From an uncultured Spirochaetota bacterium (lineage in GTDB: Bacteria; Spirochaetota; Spirochaetia; Treponematales; Rectinemataceae), in contig CAIJMU010000155.1 of assembly GCA_903821875.1 (NCBI GenBank), positions 1 through 64,000 of the forward strand: a stretch of DNA of 64,000 nucleotides. Reading direction: 5' to 3'. Below are positions 52,213 through 61,528 of this stretch, in pieces; the first letter of the stretch is position 1; each line of letters opens with the position of its first letter. Made by a program: the position numbers and the translations under genes. Below the pieces are notes generated by a model, which searched no databases, was not told the origin of the DNA, and saw only the letters and a program-made list of their open reading frames with translations.

Positions 52213-53534
52213 GCCGACGCCTGGTGCGCGGAAGGGCCGCAGGGAAGGGGCAACCGGAGCGTCACCAGAATCCCCGCCCCAGGTGTCGAAGTCATGCTCA
52301 TCGCCCCACCCATCTGGCTCAGGCGCTCGCGGATGCTCCGAAGGCCGTAACTGGCATTGCTCGGGGGGGGGTATTGTTCTGTATCGATCATACCAATACC
52401 TAGGTCATTTATGGAAATGTTGATCTGGGCCGGTTCTATCGAAAGTCCAAGCCAAGCTTCCAGTTTTCCTGAATGCTTGGCGACATTGATCAGCAATTCC
52501 CTCACCGATCTGAACAGGATGAGCGACAGCTCCTCAGGGAAGGAAGCAGGCATTTCCTCGCACTCAAGATGTACCCGAAGGCCGTACTCGCGCATGAGAT
52601 CCTCTGCAAGCCAGGAAAAAGCGGGTACCAGGCCGAAGGTGGCGAGCACTGGTGGGCTCAAACGGGATGTAACTGATCCCACCATTCTGATCGCCTCCCT
52701 GAGCAAATCGTCCAGGTCCTTGGCAAGGACCTGGCTCTTATTGTTAAAACCCTGGCTGTAGAGGCCTTCGGACTTGAGCAGGATTACATGGAGCAACTGC
52801 CCGATGCCGTCGTGCAGGTCGTGGGCTATGAGCTGGCGTTCCCGTTCTTCCGCACGCGTGACGGATATCGCCAGATTGCGGACCTCTGCAGTCCGGTTCA
52901 TTACCTGTGTTTCCAGGTCCTCTTTCAGGAATTTAAGGGCGAGCTCCGCACGTTTCCGTTGGTCGATATCGCTCAGGATGACGCGCTGAATTGGCTTTCC
53001 GGAAGCATCCTTGGCGAGGGTCGAGGAGATCTGTACCCAGAATCCTGTCCCGCCGGCCTTTTCCATGCAGATTTCGCAGGACTGAGGCAACCCCGTCTCA
53101 AACAGCTTTTTGTGGTGCATGTAGAATATTTCCCGATACTTGAGCCCAAGCTCGTCCTTGGCTATGGACTGGCTTAATACCCGACCTGCCAAGGTGCGCC
53201 TGTCCATGCCCAGTAGTGTTGCTGCCACCAGGTTGGCCTCGAGGATGAGGCCCTTCTCGCTCAGGGTGAGGTAGCACAGGGGGGCCTGGTCGTAGAGGTC
53301 GAAGTAGCGGACGAGCGAAATTTCGAGCGCTTCCTGGGAGCGACGGAGTTCCTCGTTCTGCATCTCGAGCTCGATCTGGTGGATCTGGAGCTCATGCAGG
53401 GTGAGGTCGGCGGGCGCCACCGATGCAAATCCAGGGCTCGCTGCTGGAGGCTCCTGCCCCAGTTTTTCCCGCAGCTCCTCCTCGGCGCGCCTTCGCAGCT
53501 CGGCCGTCTGGTCGGATAACCTGTCAGCGCTCAT
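52209..53534 (-). CDS. NarX/DegS-type sensor histidine kinase with PAS domain, soluble
   Basis: The 441-aa protein has no membrane segment. The N-terminus has a coiled-coil linker (ELQIHQIELEMQNEELRRSQEALEIS) and a PAS domain (YDQAPLCYLTLSEKGLILEANLVAATLLGMDRRTLAGR). HisKA_3 follows with phosphoacceptor His in LIAHDLHDGIGQLLH, then an HATPase domain (LRSIRERLSQMGGAM). It forms a pair with the NarL-type regulator downstream. The cytosolic PAS domain suggests an internal signal. Confidence 0.92.
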   Translation of the reverse strand: MSADRLSDQTAELRRRAEEELREKLGQEPPAASPGFASVAPADLTLHELQIHQIELEMQNEELRRSQEALEISLVRYFDLYDQAPLCYLTLSEKGLILEANLVAATLLGMDRRTLAGRVLSQSIAKDELGLKYREIFYMHHKKLFETGLPQSCEICMEKAGGTGFWVQISSTLAKDASGKPIQRVILSDIDQRKRAELALKFLKEDLETQVMNRTAEVRNLAISVTRAEERERQLIAHDLHDGIGQLLHVILLKSEGLYSQGFNNKSQVLAKDLDDLLREAIRMVGSVTSRLSPPVLATFGLVPAFSWLAEDLMREYGLRVHLECEEMPASFPEELSLILFRSVRELLINVAKHSGKLEAWLGLSIEPAQINISINDLGIGMIDTEQYPPPSNASYGLRSIRERLSQMGGAMSMTSTPGAGILVTLRLPLPCGPSAHQASA

Positions 53535-53708
53535 GCCTGCCTCCCTGGCCTGCAGCCGTCACGGCCGGTGGGGCATGCCCCCAAAGAGTCTCGAAGGCGG
53601 ATTGCCCCGACTACCCGACGCAAAGGATCTATGTGGAACTATAGTCTCGCGAGGGATTGCGCGCAACGCGTCGTTGCAGCACGCCATCAACCTCAGCCTT
53701 CCCTTCCC

Positions 53709-53738
53709 TTGATGATCCTTCCCCGTTCAAGCTATATT
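53709..53738 (+). promoter_or_regulatory. Sigma-70 promoter directly at the lysS start
   Basis: TTGATG and TATATT with an 18-bp spacer. The -10 box ends 8 bp before the lysS ATG, so transcription should begin within one or two bases of it and the mRNA would be leaderless. Confidence 0.5.
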
Positions 53739-53746
53739 CCCCGACC

Positions 53747-55324
53747 ATGGAACCCTCGAAGAGCATCCACTGGGCCGACCAGGCCGCCGAAACCATCATC
53801 GCCACCTGGGGCGACAAGCCTGAGTACACCTGCGCCTCGGGCATCACCCCCTCGGGCACCGTCCACGTGGGCAACTTCCGCGAGATGATCTCCGTCGACC
53901 TCGTCGTCCGGGCCCTCCGGGACCGTGGCAAGAAGGTCCGCTTTATTTATAGTTGGGACGATTACGACGTTTTCCGCAAGGTCCCCCTCAACATGCCCTC
54001 CCAGGATGTCCTGGAAAAGCACCTCCGCTTTCCCATCACGATGGTGCCCGACCCCTGGGGGAGGGACGCAAGCTACGCCCGCCACCACGAGGTGGACGTC
54101 GAGTCGGTCCTCCCCGAGGTGGGCATCCATCCGGAATTCCTCTACCAGGCCGAGCGCTACCGCTCCGGCATGTACGCCGAGGGCATGCGCACTGCCTTGC
54201 AGAAACGCCCCCAGCTCAAGGTCATCCTCGACAAGTACCGCGACGAGGACCACAAGATCCAGGGCGAGTGGTGGCCGGTCTCTGTGTTCTGCACGCAGTG
54301 CCAGAAGGACACAACTCAGGTTATTTCCTGGGACGGCGACTGGGGCCTCGAGTACCGCTGCGAATCCTGTGGCCATCACGAGACCGGCGACCTCCGAACG
54401 CTCAAGGGCGCCAAGCTCGTCTGGCGTGTCGACTGGCCCATGCGCTGGGCCAGGGAGGGCGTGGATTTCGAGCCAGCGGGCAAGGACCACCACTCCGAGG
54501 GCGGGTCCTTCGACACCTCCAAGCATGTCGTCGAAGAGGTCTATGGCAGGAAGCCTCCCGTAACCTTCCGCTACGATTTCATAGGCATCAAGGGCTCGCC
54601 GGGGAAAATGTCCTCGTCCAAGGGCAAGGTTGTCGACCTTCCCGATCTCCTTCGCGTCTACCAGCCCGAAATCGTCCGCTACCTCTTTGCCGGAACCCGT
54701 CCAAACACCGAATTTTCCATCTCCTTCGATCTCGACGTCATCAAGATCCACGAGGACTACGACAAGACCGAGCGGATCTACTGGGGCACCGAGGCAGCCA
54801 AGGACGACGAGACCCTCCGGCGGGAAAAAAGAATCTATGAATTGTCACAGCTTGAGTCCGTGCCCGCGCTCATGCCCTACCAGGTGGCCTTCCGCCACCT
54901 CACGAGCCTCCTCTTGATCTACCAGGGTGACATCGAGCGGGTCCTGGCGAGCCTTCCCGGCCTGGAGCCGGAGCAGGTCGCCCGCGTGCGCCAGAGGGCA
55001 GTCCGGGCCTGGTACTGGGTCAACGAGTGCGCGCCTGAGGACTTCCGCTTTGCCGTGCGCGACGAGGGGGCACCCATCTCTGTTGCAGCCAACGAGGCCG
55101 CGGCCCTCCGTGCCCTCCGCGAGCTGGCACTCAATGGTCCCCGTGAGGAAAAGGAACTGTCAACTGCCATCTTCGACGCAGCCAAGGCCAATGGGCTCGA
55201 GCCCAAGGCCTTCTTCAAGGTTGTCTACCAGGCCCTTATCGGGAAGGACCAGGGTCCACGCCTGGCTGGCTTCGTGCTGACCCTCGGGGGCGAGCGGGTA
55301 GCCAGGATACTGTCCGGGTACTGA
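53747..55324 (+). CDS. lysK: Class I (archaeal-type) lysyl-tRNA synthetase
   Basis: The 525-aa enzyme from ATG 53747 belongs to the class I LysRS found in archaea, spirochaetes and some alphaproteobacteria, unrelated to the usual class II LysRS. HIGH-type motif SGITPSGTVHVGNFRE, zinc-ribbon-like CTQCQK...CESCGHH, and KMSSSKGKVVD are all intact. The C-terminal helical region (about 350-525) is the class I LysRS anticodon-binding part. No Shine-Dalgarno sequence precedes the ATG; the promoter is almost on top of it. It is one of the better clues to a spirochaete host. Confidence 0.95.
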   Translation: MEPSKSIHWADQAAETIIATWGDKPEYTCASGITPSGTVHVGNFREMISVDLVVRALRDRGKKVRFIYSWDDYDVFRKVPLNMPSQDVLEKHLRFPITMVPDPWGRDASYARHHEVDVESVLPEVGIHPEFLYQAERYRSGMYAEGMRTALQKRPQLKVILDKYRDEDHKIQGEWWPVSVFCTQCQKDTTQVISWDGDWGLEYRCESCGHHETGDLRTLKGAKLVWRVDWPMRWAREGVDFEPAGKDHHSEGGSFDTSKHVVEEVYGRKPPVTFRYDFIGIKGSPGKMSSSKGKVVDLPDLLRVYQPEIVRYLFAGTRPNTEFSISFDLDVIKIHEDYDKTERIYWGTEAAKDDETLRREKRIYELSQLESVPALMPYQVAFRHLTSLLLIYQGDIERVLASLPGLEPEQVARVRQRAVRAWYWVNECAPEDFRFAVRDEGAPISVAANEAAALRALRELALNGPREEKELSTAIFDAAKANGLEPKAFFKVVYQALIGKDQGPRLAGFVLTLGGERVARILSGY

Positions 55325-55370
55325 GGGCTGCTGCGCTACGAGGCTGGCTGATTGGTTCCCTGGCGGACCC

Positions 55371-55400
55371 TTTACATGAAATCGTACTGTCGTCTATAGT
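55371..55400 (+). promoter_or_regulatory. Candidate sigma-70 promoter of the rsgA leader transcript
   Basis: TTTACA and TATAGT with an 18-bp spacer, about 320 bp upstream of rsgA and 65 bp upstream of the 18-codon ORF. Confidence 0.5.
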
Positions 55401-55464
55401 CTCGAATCCGATATCGAGTACTTTCCCGCTTGTGCGGGCCATGCACAGTCCAAGGAGGTCGACC

Positions 55465-55521
55465 ATGAATCAAAGAGCCATTGCAGTAAGGGTCGGTCTC
55501 CGGGATGCCCAGAGCGCCTGA
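55465..55521 (+). CDS. 18-codon leader ORF upstream of rsgA
   Basis: MNQRAIAVRVGLRDAQSA followed by TGA. It is preceded by AAGGAGG at ideal spacing, one of the strongest ribosome sites in the window. There is no repeated amino acid to suggest classical attenuation. Its stop codon overlaps the first of two AGCGCCT repeats that can pair with a downstream AGGCGC, so translation could change folding of the leader. It may also be the start of a lost gene. Confidence 0.45.
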   Translation: MNQRAIAVRVGLRDAQSA

Positions 55522-55678
55522 AAGCGCCTAGCGCGCTAGCCTTTTCCACAAGGCGCCCTTCCCTTCCCCCTAGCCCGGATTACCGACAGTTCCCCTGTGA
55601 ACTCCTCCATCTACGCGCAGGTCAATGCGCTTGTAGTAGAGGAACGAAGAGGGCCTGGCAGCGTGATGCGTGCCAGGC
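55513..55678 (+). promoter_or_regulatory. Structured leader between the 18-codon ORF and rsgA
   Basis: AGCGCCT at 55513 and 55523 can each pair with AGGCGC at 55551, giving two mutually exclusive hairpins. CTAGCGCGCTAG lies between them. A separate perfect hairpin GCCTGGCA / TGCCAGGC occupies 55653-55678. I cannot match this to a known riboswitch. The rest of 55325-55726 shows no other gene. Confidence 0.4.
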
Positions 55679-55726
55679 GGCACCAATGCCCTAGCGGCGC
55701 GGATAGACACGAGGACAGTACCCATC

Positions 55727-56896
55727 ATGACACCCGGACATCTGGAATCGCATACTTCCTTGCATATTTCTCATGCTGACATTCTCGCATCCCTCGGATG
55801 GGATGCCGATCTCGAGGCTCGATTCAACGAGCGCGCTGAAACAGGAGAAAGCCCCGCGCGCATCTCGAGAGTCAACCGAGGCTCGTATTCAGCACTGGTC
55901 GTCGCTCCCGACGGCAGTATCGGTGAAGTCGAACTCAAGATTACCGGGGCCTTTTCCTACAGGGTCGCCACCACCGCCGAGCTCCCCGCTGTGGGGGACT
56001 GGGTCCTGGCGCGGCTTTCCTGGGTCGGCGCAGATACTGCAGGTGATGGACAGCTGATTTCGTCGGTCCTTCCGCGGAAAAGCGCCTTTGCCCGACGCGC
56101 GGCCGGCAGGCGTCCGGACGCCCAGATTCTGGCTGCAAACGTCGACCTGGCCCTGATCATCTCTGCAGCGGGGCGGGACTGGAATCCACGCCGCATCGAG
56201 CGCTACATCGCTCTGGCCCGTGACGCAGGAGTCGAAACAGCCATAGTGCTTACAAAGATGGACCTTGCTGCTGACCGTGAAGCCTTGGTCCAGGAAACCC
56301 TGGCCAGCGTGCCCGGGATCCCGGTGCTGCCGGTCTGCGCCCTCGACGGTGAGGGTATCGAAAGCATTGTGTCCTTTCTGGGCAAGGGTCGCACCGCTGT
56401 CCTCCTGGGTTCTTCAGGCGCGGGAAAATCGACCCTGCTGAATGCGCTGGCCGGAAGCGAACTGTCAGCCACCGGCGCGGTGCGCAGCGACGACGAGCGG
56501 GGACGGCACACGACCACGAGCAGGAACCTCTACCTCCTTGGGTCGGGAGCCCTCCTCATCGACACGCCAGGCCTGCGGGAGGTTCAGCTCTGGGCCGATG
56601 AGGATGCCGTTGACGCTTCATTTGCGGACATCGAGGAGCTTTCCGCTTCCTGCCGATTCAGGGACTGCCGCCATGAAAACGAACCCGGCTGCGCCCTGCG
56701 CGAAGCCCTCGACTCGGGAAGCCTCGATCGGAGGCGCTATGACAGCTGGCGGAAGCTCAGGCGTGAGGCAGCCCACCTGGAGCGCAAGGAGGACATCCAC
56801 CTTGCGCAGGCCGAATCCGAGCGATGGAAGGCTATCAACAAGTCGATGCGCGGCTACAGCAAGGAGCGGAGATCCATCCAGGGTTCCTCGAGGTAA
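55727..56896 (+). CDS. rsgA: RsgA, small-subunit-dependent circularly permuted GTPase
   Basis: RsgA assists late 30S assembly and releases RbfA. The 389-aa protein from ATG 55727 (GAGGA upstream) has an OB domain, then permuted G motifs: G4 VLTKMDL before G1 LLGSSGAGKSTLLNAL and G3 DTPGLRE. The zinc site CRFRDCRHENEPGCAL follows. A longer upstream frame has no support. Long untranslated leader. Confidence 0.94.
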   Translation: MTPGHLESHTSLHISHADILASLGWDADLEARFNERAETGESPARISRVNRGSYSALVVAPDGSIGEVELKITGAFSYRVATTAELPAVGDWVLARLSWVGADTAGDGQLISSVLPRKSAFARRAAGRRPDAQILAANVDLALIISAAGRDWNPRRIERYIALARDAGVETAIVLTKMDLAADREALVQETLASVPGIPVLPVCALDGEGIESIVSFLGKGRTAVLLGSSGAGKSTLLNALAGSELSATGAVRSDDERGRHTTTSRNLYLLGSGALLIDTPGLREVQLWADEDAVDASFADIEELSASCRFRDCRHENEPGCALREALDSGSLDRRRYDSWRKLRREAAHLERKEDIHLAQAESERWKAINKSMRGYSKERRSIQGSSR

Positions 56897-56915
56897 AAGC
56901 GAGCTGCCCTCCGGT

Positions 56916-58988
56916 TCATTCGAGGCTCGCTGCAGAGATCCTGCCAATTTCCTGCATGATCCCGGCGAGGCGCTGGCTGATCTCCTCGAGGAGATCGAAA
57001 AAGCTGGAGTTTTCGCTCGAGATGTCCATGAGTCGGTCGAGGGCGCTGCGGATCTGTCCGGAACCTCCGGCGAGCTCCTCGATGCCTGAGGCTAGTTCCT
57101 GGGTACTCTGACCAACTTCCTGGAATTGCGAGATCAGGGCCTGAAGGCTGATCGCTGTTTCCTTGGATACGGAACTCGTCTTGGCTATCTCCTGGGACAC
57201 CGAGGAAAGGTCACGGGAAATGGCTGAGGCATGCTCGCCTGTCTTGAAGGCCAGCTTCCTGATCTCGTCGGCGACGACGGCAAAACCCCTGCCAGACTGT
57301 CCGGCGTGGGCAGCCTCGATGGCAGCGTTCATGGCCAAAAGGTTGGTGTTCTGCGCCAGGTCGTCAATGGCCTGGTTGAAGCCTGCAACCTTGCCGACCC
57401 CGACAACGACGCGATCGATGCCTGAAAAGGCGTTCTTCACGAGGTCTGCATCACGACCAGACTGGACTACGAGCTTCGAGATGAACTCCCGCTGCCTGCC
57501 AGCGAGATTGCCGATCGAAGCAAGGGTCGAGAGCATCTGCACGATGGCCGCCGAGGATTGCGAAATGGCGCTCCCCTGCTCATGGAGGTTGGCCTTGGCG
57601 CTACCTACCCTGGCAACCATGCCATCGAGGACGGATCGCGAATCGGTGATCCGGTCGTGAAGTTTGGCGGAAACCTCGCTGGCGCTCAGCTTCGCCGCTG
57701 CCATCATGGTCGTCTTGTAGTGGTGGCAGTTCTCAGGCTTGTTGAGTCCATTGTGGATGGCGACAGCCATCCACTCGCAGCTGTCGTAGCCGCAGGAAGC
57801 ACAGTTGAGGAAATCCCGCTTGTCGTTTTTAAGCATGCGCTTGTAGATGGTCTCGAGCTCGGAATTCGAGGGCCTGCGGATGAGCGCGCTGCCTGAGAGG
57901 TTTTTATAGTCACGGCCATAGATGCCGGGCTTCCAGAAAGGCGCGAGCCGCCTGGCCACAACCTTGGATGCCTTGGCGCGCTTGCCAAGCACTCCAGCCT
58001 TCAGCATCATCGCCTTGGAGCGCGCTGCCACCGCTCCCTCGAGGTCATCGACCAGTGCCTCGCGCTGATGTGTCCCGGTTCCGCCGTTGCAACCGCGCTC
58101 GCAGGACAGGCAATCCAGGATGGCTATGCCGCGCGGCATGGTCTTTCTTAAAGCCAGCTGGTCGAGATAGGGATAGATCGTCGCGGGACCTTCGATCTTC
58201 CTGATGGAATCCTCAAGGCCGGGGACATCGCGGGCGACCGTCGCCTTCAGCCCGCCAGGGGTCGAGAACAGGACAGCGCGTTCGGCATCGGGATTGTCAA
58301 AGGGGACTTCGGGGAATTCCTCAAGACGCTTCTTGTTCTCCCTCATCCATTTTTCGATCGAGAGGAAGGTGAGATTCAAGGCGCCGGAATTGGTCGCTGC
58401 AAACTCACGGCGCTTGGCGATGCAGGGAGAGACGACGACAATCCGTTGCTTCGCGAACTCGGGCCGAAACTCGCGGATCATCCTGATGGCGTGCATCATC
58501 GGGCTATGGGCAGGCGCGAGCCTGGAAAGGAGCTCTGGCTTCCATATCTCGATGTAGGAAACAAGGGAGGGACAGGGCTGGGCGATGATAAGGTCGGGTT
58601 TCGCAGCCTTGTAGTACTCGATATAGCTCTTTACGGTCAGTTCGGCACCGAAGGACACATCGAAGGCAGCCTCTATGCCCAGGCTCTTCATGAGGCCGTT
58701 GAGCCGCTCGATGGAGGGGAAACTCGCCGCTGCCGAGGGCGCGACAACCGATACAAACCGCTCACCCTTTTTCGAGGCAGCGATGAACTCGTCCCAGTCA
58801 TCGACATAGACGCGGGCATCGTGGGAGCAGGCATCGATACAATTGCCACAACCTATGCAGAGATCATGGTTGATCGTGACAGTTTCGCCAGACGCGTCTT
58901 GACAGTACTTTACGGGACAGACCGCAATGCACTGATGACATGCGACACATTTATCCTTAATGACTTCTACGACAGGCACGAGCGCCAT
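56916..58988 (-). CDS. Soluble chemoreceptor with [FeFe]-hydrogenase-like sensory domain
   Basis: The 690-aa protein has no membrane helix. Order: two [4Fe-4S] ferredoxin motifs ([27 protein letters not shown]; residues 13-60), a hydrogenase large-subunit-like domain (about 80-370), another Cys-rich motif ([13 protein letters not shown], about 400), then a cytoplasmic MCP signalling domain (about 450-690) with the hairpin tip [28 protein letters not shown]-cluster ligand motifs are present in sensory form: [17 protein letters not shown] and [11 protein letters not shown]. The proton-transfer Cys that precedes the ligand Cys in catalytic enzymes (TSCCP) is Pro. It is probably a redox or H2 sensor feeding chemotaxis; no hydrogenase or che genes are nearby. 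Confidence 0.9.
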   Translation of the reverse strand: MALVPVVEVIKDKCVACHQCIAVCPVKYCQDASGETVTINHDLCIGCGNCIDACSHDARVYVDDWDEFIAASKKGERFVSVVAPSAAASFPSIERLNGLMKSLGIEAAFDVSFGAELTVKSYIEYYKAAKPDLIIAQPCPSLVSYIEIWKPELLSRLAPAHSPMMHAIRMIREFRPEFAKQRIVVVSPCIAKRREFAATNSGALNLTFLSIEKWMRENKKRLEEFPEVPFDNPDAERAVLFSTPGGLKATVARDVPGLEDSIRKIEGPATIYPYLDQLALRKTMPRGIAILDCLSCERGCNGGTGTHQREALVDDLEGAVAARSKAMMLKAGVLGKRAKASKVVARRLAPFWKPGIYGRDYKNLSGSALIRRPSNSELETIYKRMLKNDKRDFLNCASCGYDSCEWMAVAIHNGLNKPENCHHYKTTMMAAAKLSASEVSAKLHDRITDSRSVLDGMVARVGSAKANLHEQGSAISQSSAAIVQMLSTLASIGNLAGRQREFISKLVVQSGRDADLVKNAFSGIDRVVVGVGKVAGFNQAIDDLAQNTNLLAMNAAIEAAHAGQSGRGFAVVADEIRKLAFKTGEHASAISRDLSSVSQEIAKTSSVSKETAISLQALISQFQEVGQSTQELASGIEELAGGSGQIRSALDRLMDISSENSSFFDLLEEISQRLAGIMQEIGRISAASLE

Positions 58989-59048
58989 ACACCCCCCACA
59001 GCATCCTTACCGGACGATGGCACAATCCATCGAATACGACAGTAAGGA

Positions 59049-59077
59049 ATTATAGGGGTGCCCGCAGCCATTTGCAA
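59049..59077 (-). promoter_or_regulatory. Sigma-70 promoter for the hydrogenase-like chemoreceptor
   Basis: On the minus strand TTGCAA, a 17-bp spacer and a perfect TATAAT, about 60 bp upstream of the start at 58988. The gene is therefore expressed as its own unit. Confidence 0.7.
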
Positions 59078-59097
59078 ACACGGGTGAGCGATACTTC

Positions 59098-60933
59098 CTA
59101 TTTTTTCGCCAGGTTCCCGAACTCTGTTATCTGCCTGGCGAATACGTCGAGCCCGCCCTTCCAGAATTCCTGGCTCTCTATGTCGCAGCCCGCGCGCCTG
59201 GTGACGTCCACAGCGCTGGCGCTGCCGGTTTCGCGGAGGATCTGCCTGTAGGAGGCCGCGAAGGCAGGACCTTCCCTCCGGTAGCGGTCGTAGAGTCCGA
59301 GGCCGAAGAGGAGGCCAAAGGCGTAGGGAAAATTGTAGTAGGCGAGGCCCGGGCTGTAGTAGTGGCCCTTCACTGCCCACATGTATTGGTGCAATTGGTC
59401 GGGATCGAGACCGTCCCCATAGGTAGACTTCTGTGCCTCGAGCATGAGCGCGGAATATTCTTCGGCGGAAAGCTCGGCCTTTTTGCGGCGCTCAAAGACG
59501 GCCTTCTCGAAGCGGAAACGCGAGAGGATGTCGACGATGACCTGACAGCCGTCCTGGATGTGTCCCTCCACGAGGCCGAGCTTTTCAGCAGCTGCGGCTG
59601 CGGAGATCGCAGACTCGAACACGACCGTTTCCGCGAAGATCGACGCGGTTTCGGCAAGGGTCATCGGATACTCGGTCAAGGCGATGGGCAGGTCCTTGAG
59701 GCAGTCGGAGTGCCAGGCGTGGCCGAGTTCATGGGCGACCGTGGTCAGGGACGAAAAGGATCCGTCGAAATTGCAGAGCACACGAGGCGCCTTCGCCATG
59801 GGCAGGTACATGCAGTAGGCGCCGCCGACCTTTCCCTCGCGGGGTTCGGCATCGATCCAGGACCTGTCGAAGGCCCTGCGGGCGAAGTCGCCCATCGCTG
59901 GATCGAAGCCGCCGAAGCGGTCGACGATGTAGTCGGAGGCTTCCTTCCAGCTCCATTTCTTTCCCCCTGGCAGGCCAGGGACGTCTAGGCCTCCGGCCTG
60001 CCCCACAGGAGCGAAGATGTCGTAGAAGGCGCAGGTCTCCACGCCGATGAGGCTGGCCTTGATCTTGAAGTAGCGCCGCCATATCGGCAGCGATTCCTCC
60101 ATCGCGGAAGTGAGGGCTTCGAGGGTCTTGGGCGTAATACGCGCCTGAACGATGGACTTGTCGAGGGCCTCATTCCAGCCCCGACGGGCCTCGAGGCTGA
60201 TCGTGGAACCCTTTACACCGTTGAGGGCTGCTGCCATGGGGATCTCGACGCCCTTCCAGGCCTCGATCTCGAGCTTCCACGCTTTCTGGCGGACCGCACG
60301 GTCGGGGTCGAAGGCGAGGGCGCGAAGCGCGACGAGGGTCTTCCGCTCGCCGGTCTTTTCGTCCCAGACCATGCTGGTATTCGAGGAGACAGCTTCCTGG
60401 AGACGTCCCCAGGCGTCCCCGCCCGAGCGGAGGAGGTCGGCTGCAAGGTCCTCGAGTTCGGGGGCCATCTGGTGGGCCTGCCAGGCCAGTTCCTCTTCGA
60501 TGTGGAAGGCGAAGGGCTTGATCCCTGCGTCGGTCTTCGACAGGGCCAGGACCTTGTCCCGCCGCGCGGCGAGCGCGTTCCGGAAAAGAACTGAAAGGCG
60601 CTTGACCGAGAGTCCGAGGGCTTCGATGGCGTTGAGCTCGCCCAGGGCCACCTCGTCCCGCGTCGCAGTGGAATAGCGGGCGTAGCAGTAGGAGCCGAGG
60701 GTCGAGTACAGGACAGCGACCTCATCTTCGATGGCGAGGGCAGCGACCGTCCATGCGCCTGTATCCTCGCCAGGCGAGGGCGCGACCGCGAGGGTCGACT
60801 CGGCTTCTGTGGCAAGCTTCGCGAGCCTCTCCTTCGCCGCCTTGTACTCCGGAGACCCGAAGCCGGGAAAGACCGGATCCAGGTCCCAGCGCGGGAGGGA
60901 AGCCGACGATTCTGATTCCTTAGATCCAGCCAT
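59098..60933 (-). CDS. pepF: Oligoendopeptidase F-type M3 metallopeptidase
   Basis: The 611-aa cytosolic zinc peptidase from ATG 60933 has the M3 zinc motif TVAHELGHAWHS, an upstream GGAYCMYLP segment, and the family's YNFPYAFGLLFGLGLY near the C-terminus. It degrades oligopeptides. Its start lies 14 bp inside the end of ndk, so it is coupled to that gene. The longer frame inside ndk is unsupported. Confidence 0.93.
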   Translation of the reverse strand: MAGSKESESSASLPRWDLDPVFPGFGSPEYKAAKERLAKLATEAESTLAVAPSPGEDTGAWTVAALAIEDEVAVLYSTLGSYCYARYSTATRDEVALGELNAIEALGLSVKRLSVLFRNALAARRDKVLALSKTDAGIKPFAFHIEEELAWQAHQMAPELEDLAADLLRSGGDAWGRLQEAVSSNTSMVWDEKTGERKTLVALRALAFDPDRAVRQKAWKLEIEAWKGVEIPMAAALNGVKGSTISLEARRGWNEALDKSIVQARITPKTLEALTSAMEESLPIWRRYFKIKASLIGVETCAFYDIFAPVGQAGGLDVPGLPGGKKWSWKEASDYIVDRFGGFDPAMGDFARRAFDRSWIDAEPREGKVGGAYCMYLPMAKAPRVLCNFDGSFSSLTTVAHELGHAWHSDCLKDLPIALTEYPMTLAETASIFAETVVFESAISAAAAAEKLGLVEGHIQDGCQVIVDILSRFRFEKAVFERRKKAELSAEEYSALMLEAQKSTYGDGLDPDQLHQYMWAVKGHYYSPGLAYYNFPYAFGLLFGLGLYDRYRREGPAFAASYRQILRETGSASAVDVTRRAGCDIESQEFWKGGLDVFARQITEFGNLAKK

Positions 60934-61369
60934 CGTTCCCGTCCTTCCAGGAAATAATGTCCTCCGGCTTGAAGTAAAGGGCGATCTCGCGCTCTGCACT
61001 CGCGGCTGCGTCCGAGGCGTGGATGATGTTCATTCCGGTGTGCATGGCAAAGTCGCCGCGGATGGTTCCGGGAAGGGCATCCTGCACCTTGGTGGCTCCG
61101 CAGAGCCTGCGCACTGTGGCAATGGCATCATCGCCCTCGATGACCATGGCGAAGACCGGGCCACTGGTGATATAGCTCGTGAGCTCGCCAAAGAAGGGAC
61201 GTTCGCGGTGTTCGGCATAGTGGGTCTCGGCGAGGGCCCTCCCGATATTCATGAGCTTGGCTGCCACGATCTTGAGGCCCTTGGCCTCGATCCGGGACAG
61301 GATCTCGCCGGCGATCCTGCGCTGCATCACGCCGGGCTTCAACATCACATAGGTTCTCTCGATGGCCAT
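60920..61369 (-). CDS. ndk: Nucleoside diphosphate kinase
   Basis: Ndk exchanges phosphates between NTPs and NDPs. The 149-aa protein from ATG 61369 (GGAGGA upstream) has ERTYVMLKPGVMQRR, and FAMHTGMNIIHASDAAASAEREIALYF with the conserved NxxHxSD catalytic region (NIIHASD). The catalytic His is present. Divergent from ileS. Confidence 0.95.
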   Translation of the reverse strand: MAIERTYVMLKPGVMQRRIAGEILSRIEAKGLKIVAAKLMNIGRALAETHYAEHRERPFFGELTSYITSGPVFAMVIEGDDAIATVRRLCGATKVQDALPGTIRGDFAMHTGMNIIHASDAAASAEREIALYFKPEDIISWKDGNDGWI

Positions 61370-61528
61370 GGTAGTCCTCCAAAGTGAAAAAATGAGTCCG
61401 CATTGTACATTCACGCTTCGATTTGCGCCATATGGAAGGCGGGGCAGAAGCACCACGTACTGGAAACGCCCTTCCCCTTCATGGCATTATCCCGGCGACT
61501 CTTTTTCCCGTCCCCTTTGGAGGAAACC

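Noticed and set aside
53732-54751. 339-aa minus-strand ORF
   Set aside because: Antisense to lysS, which has all class I LysRS motifs.
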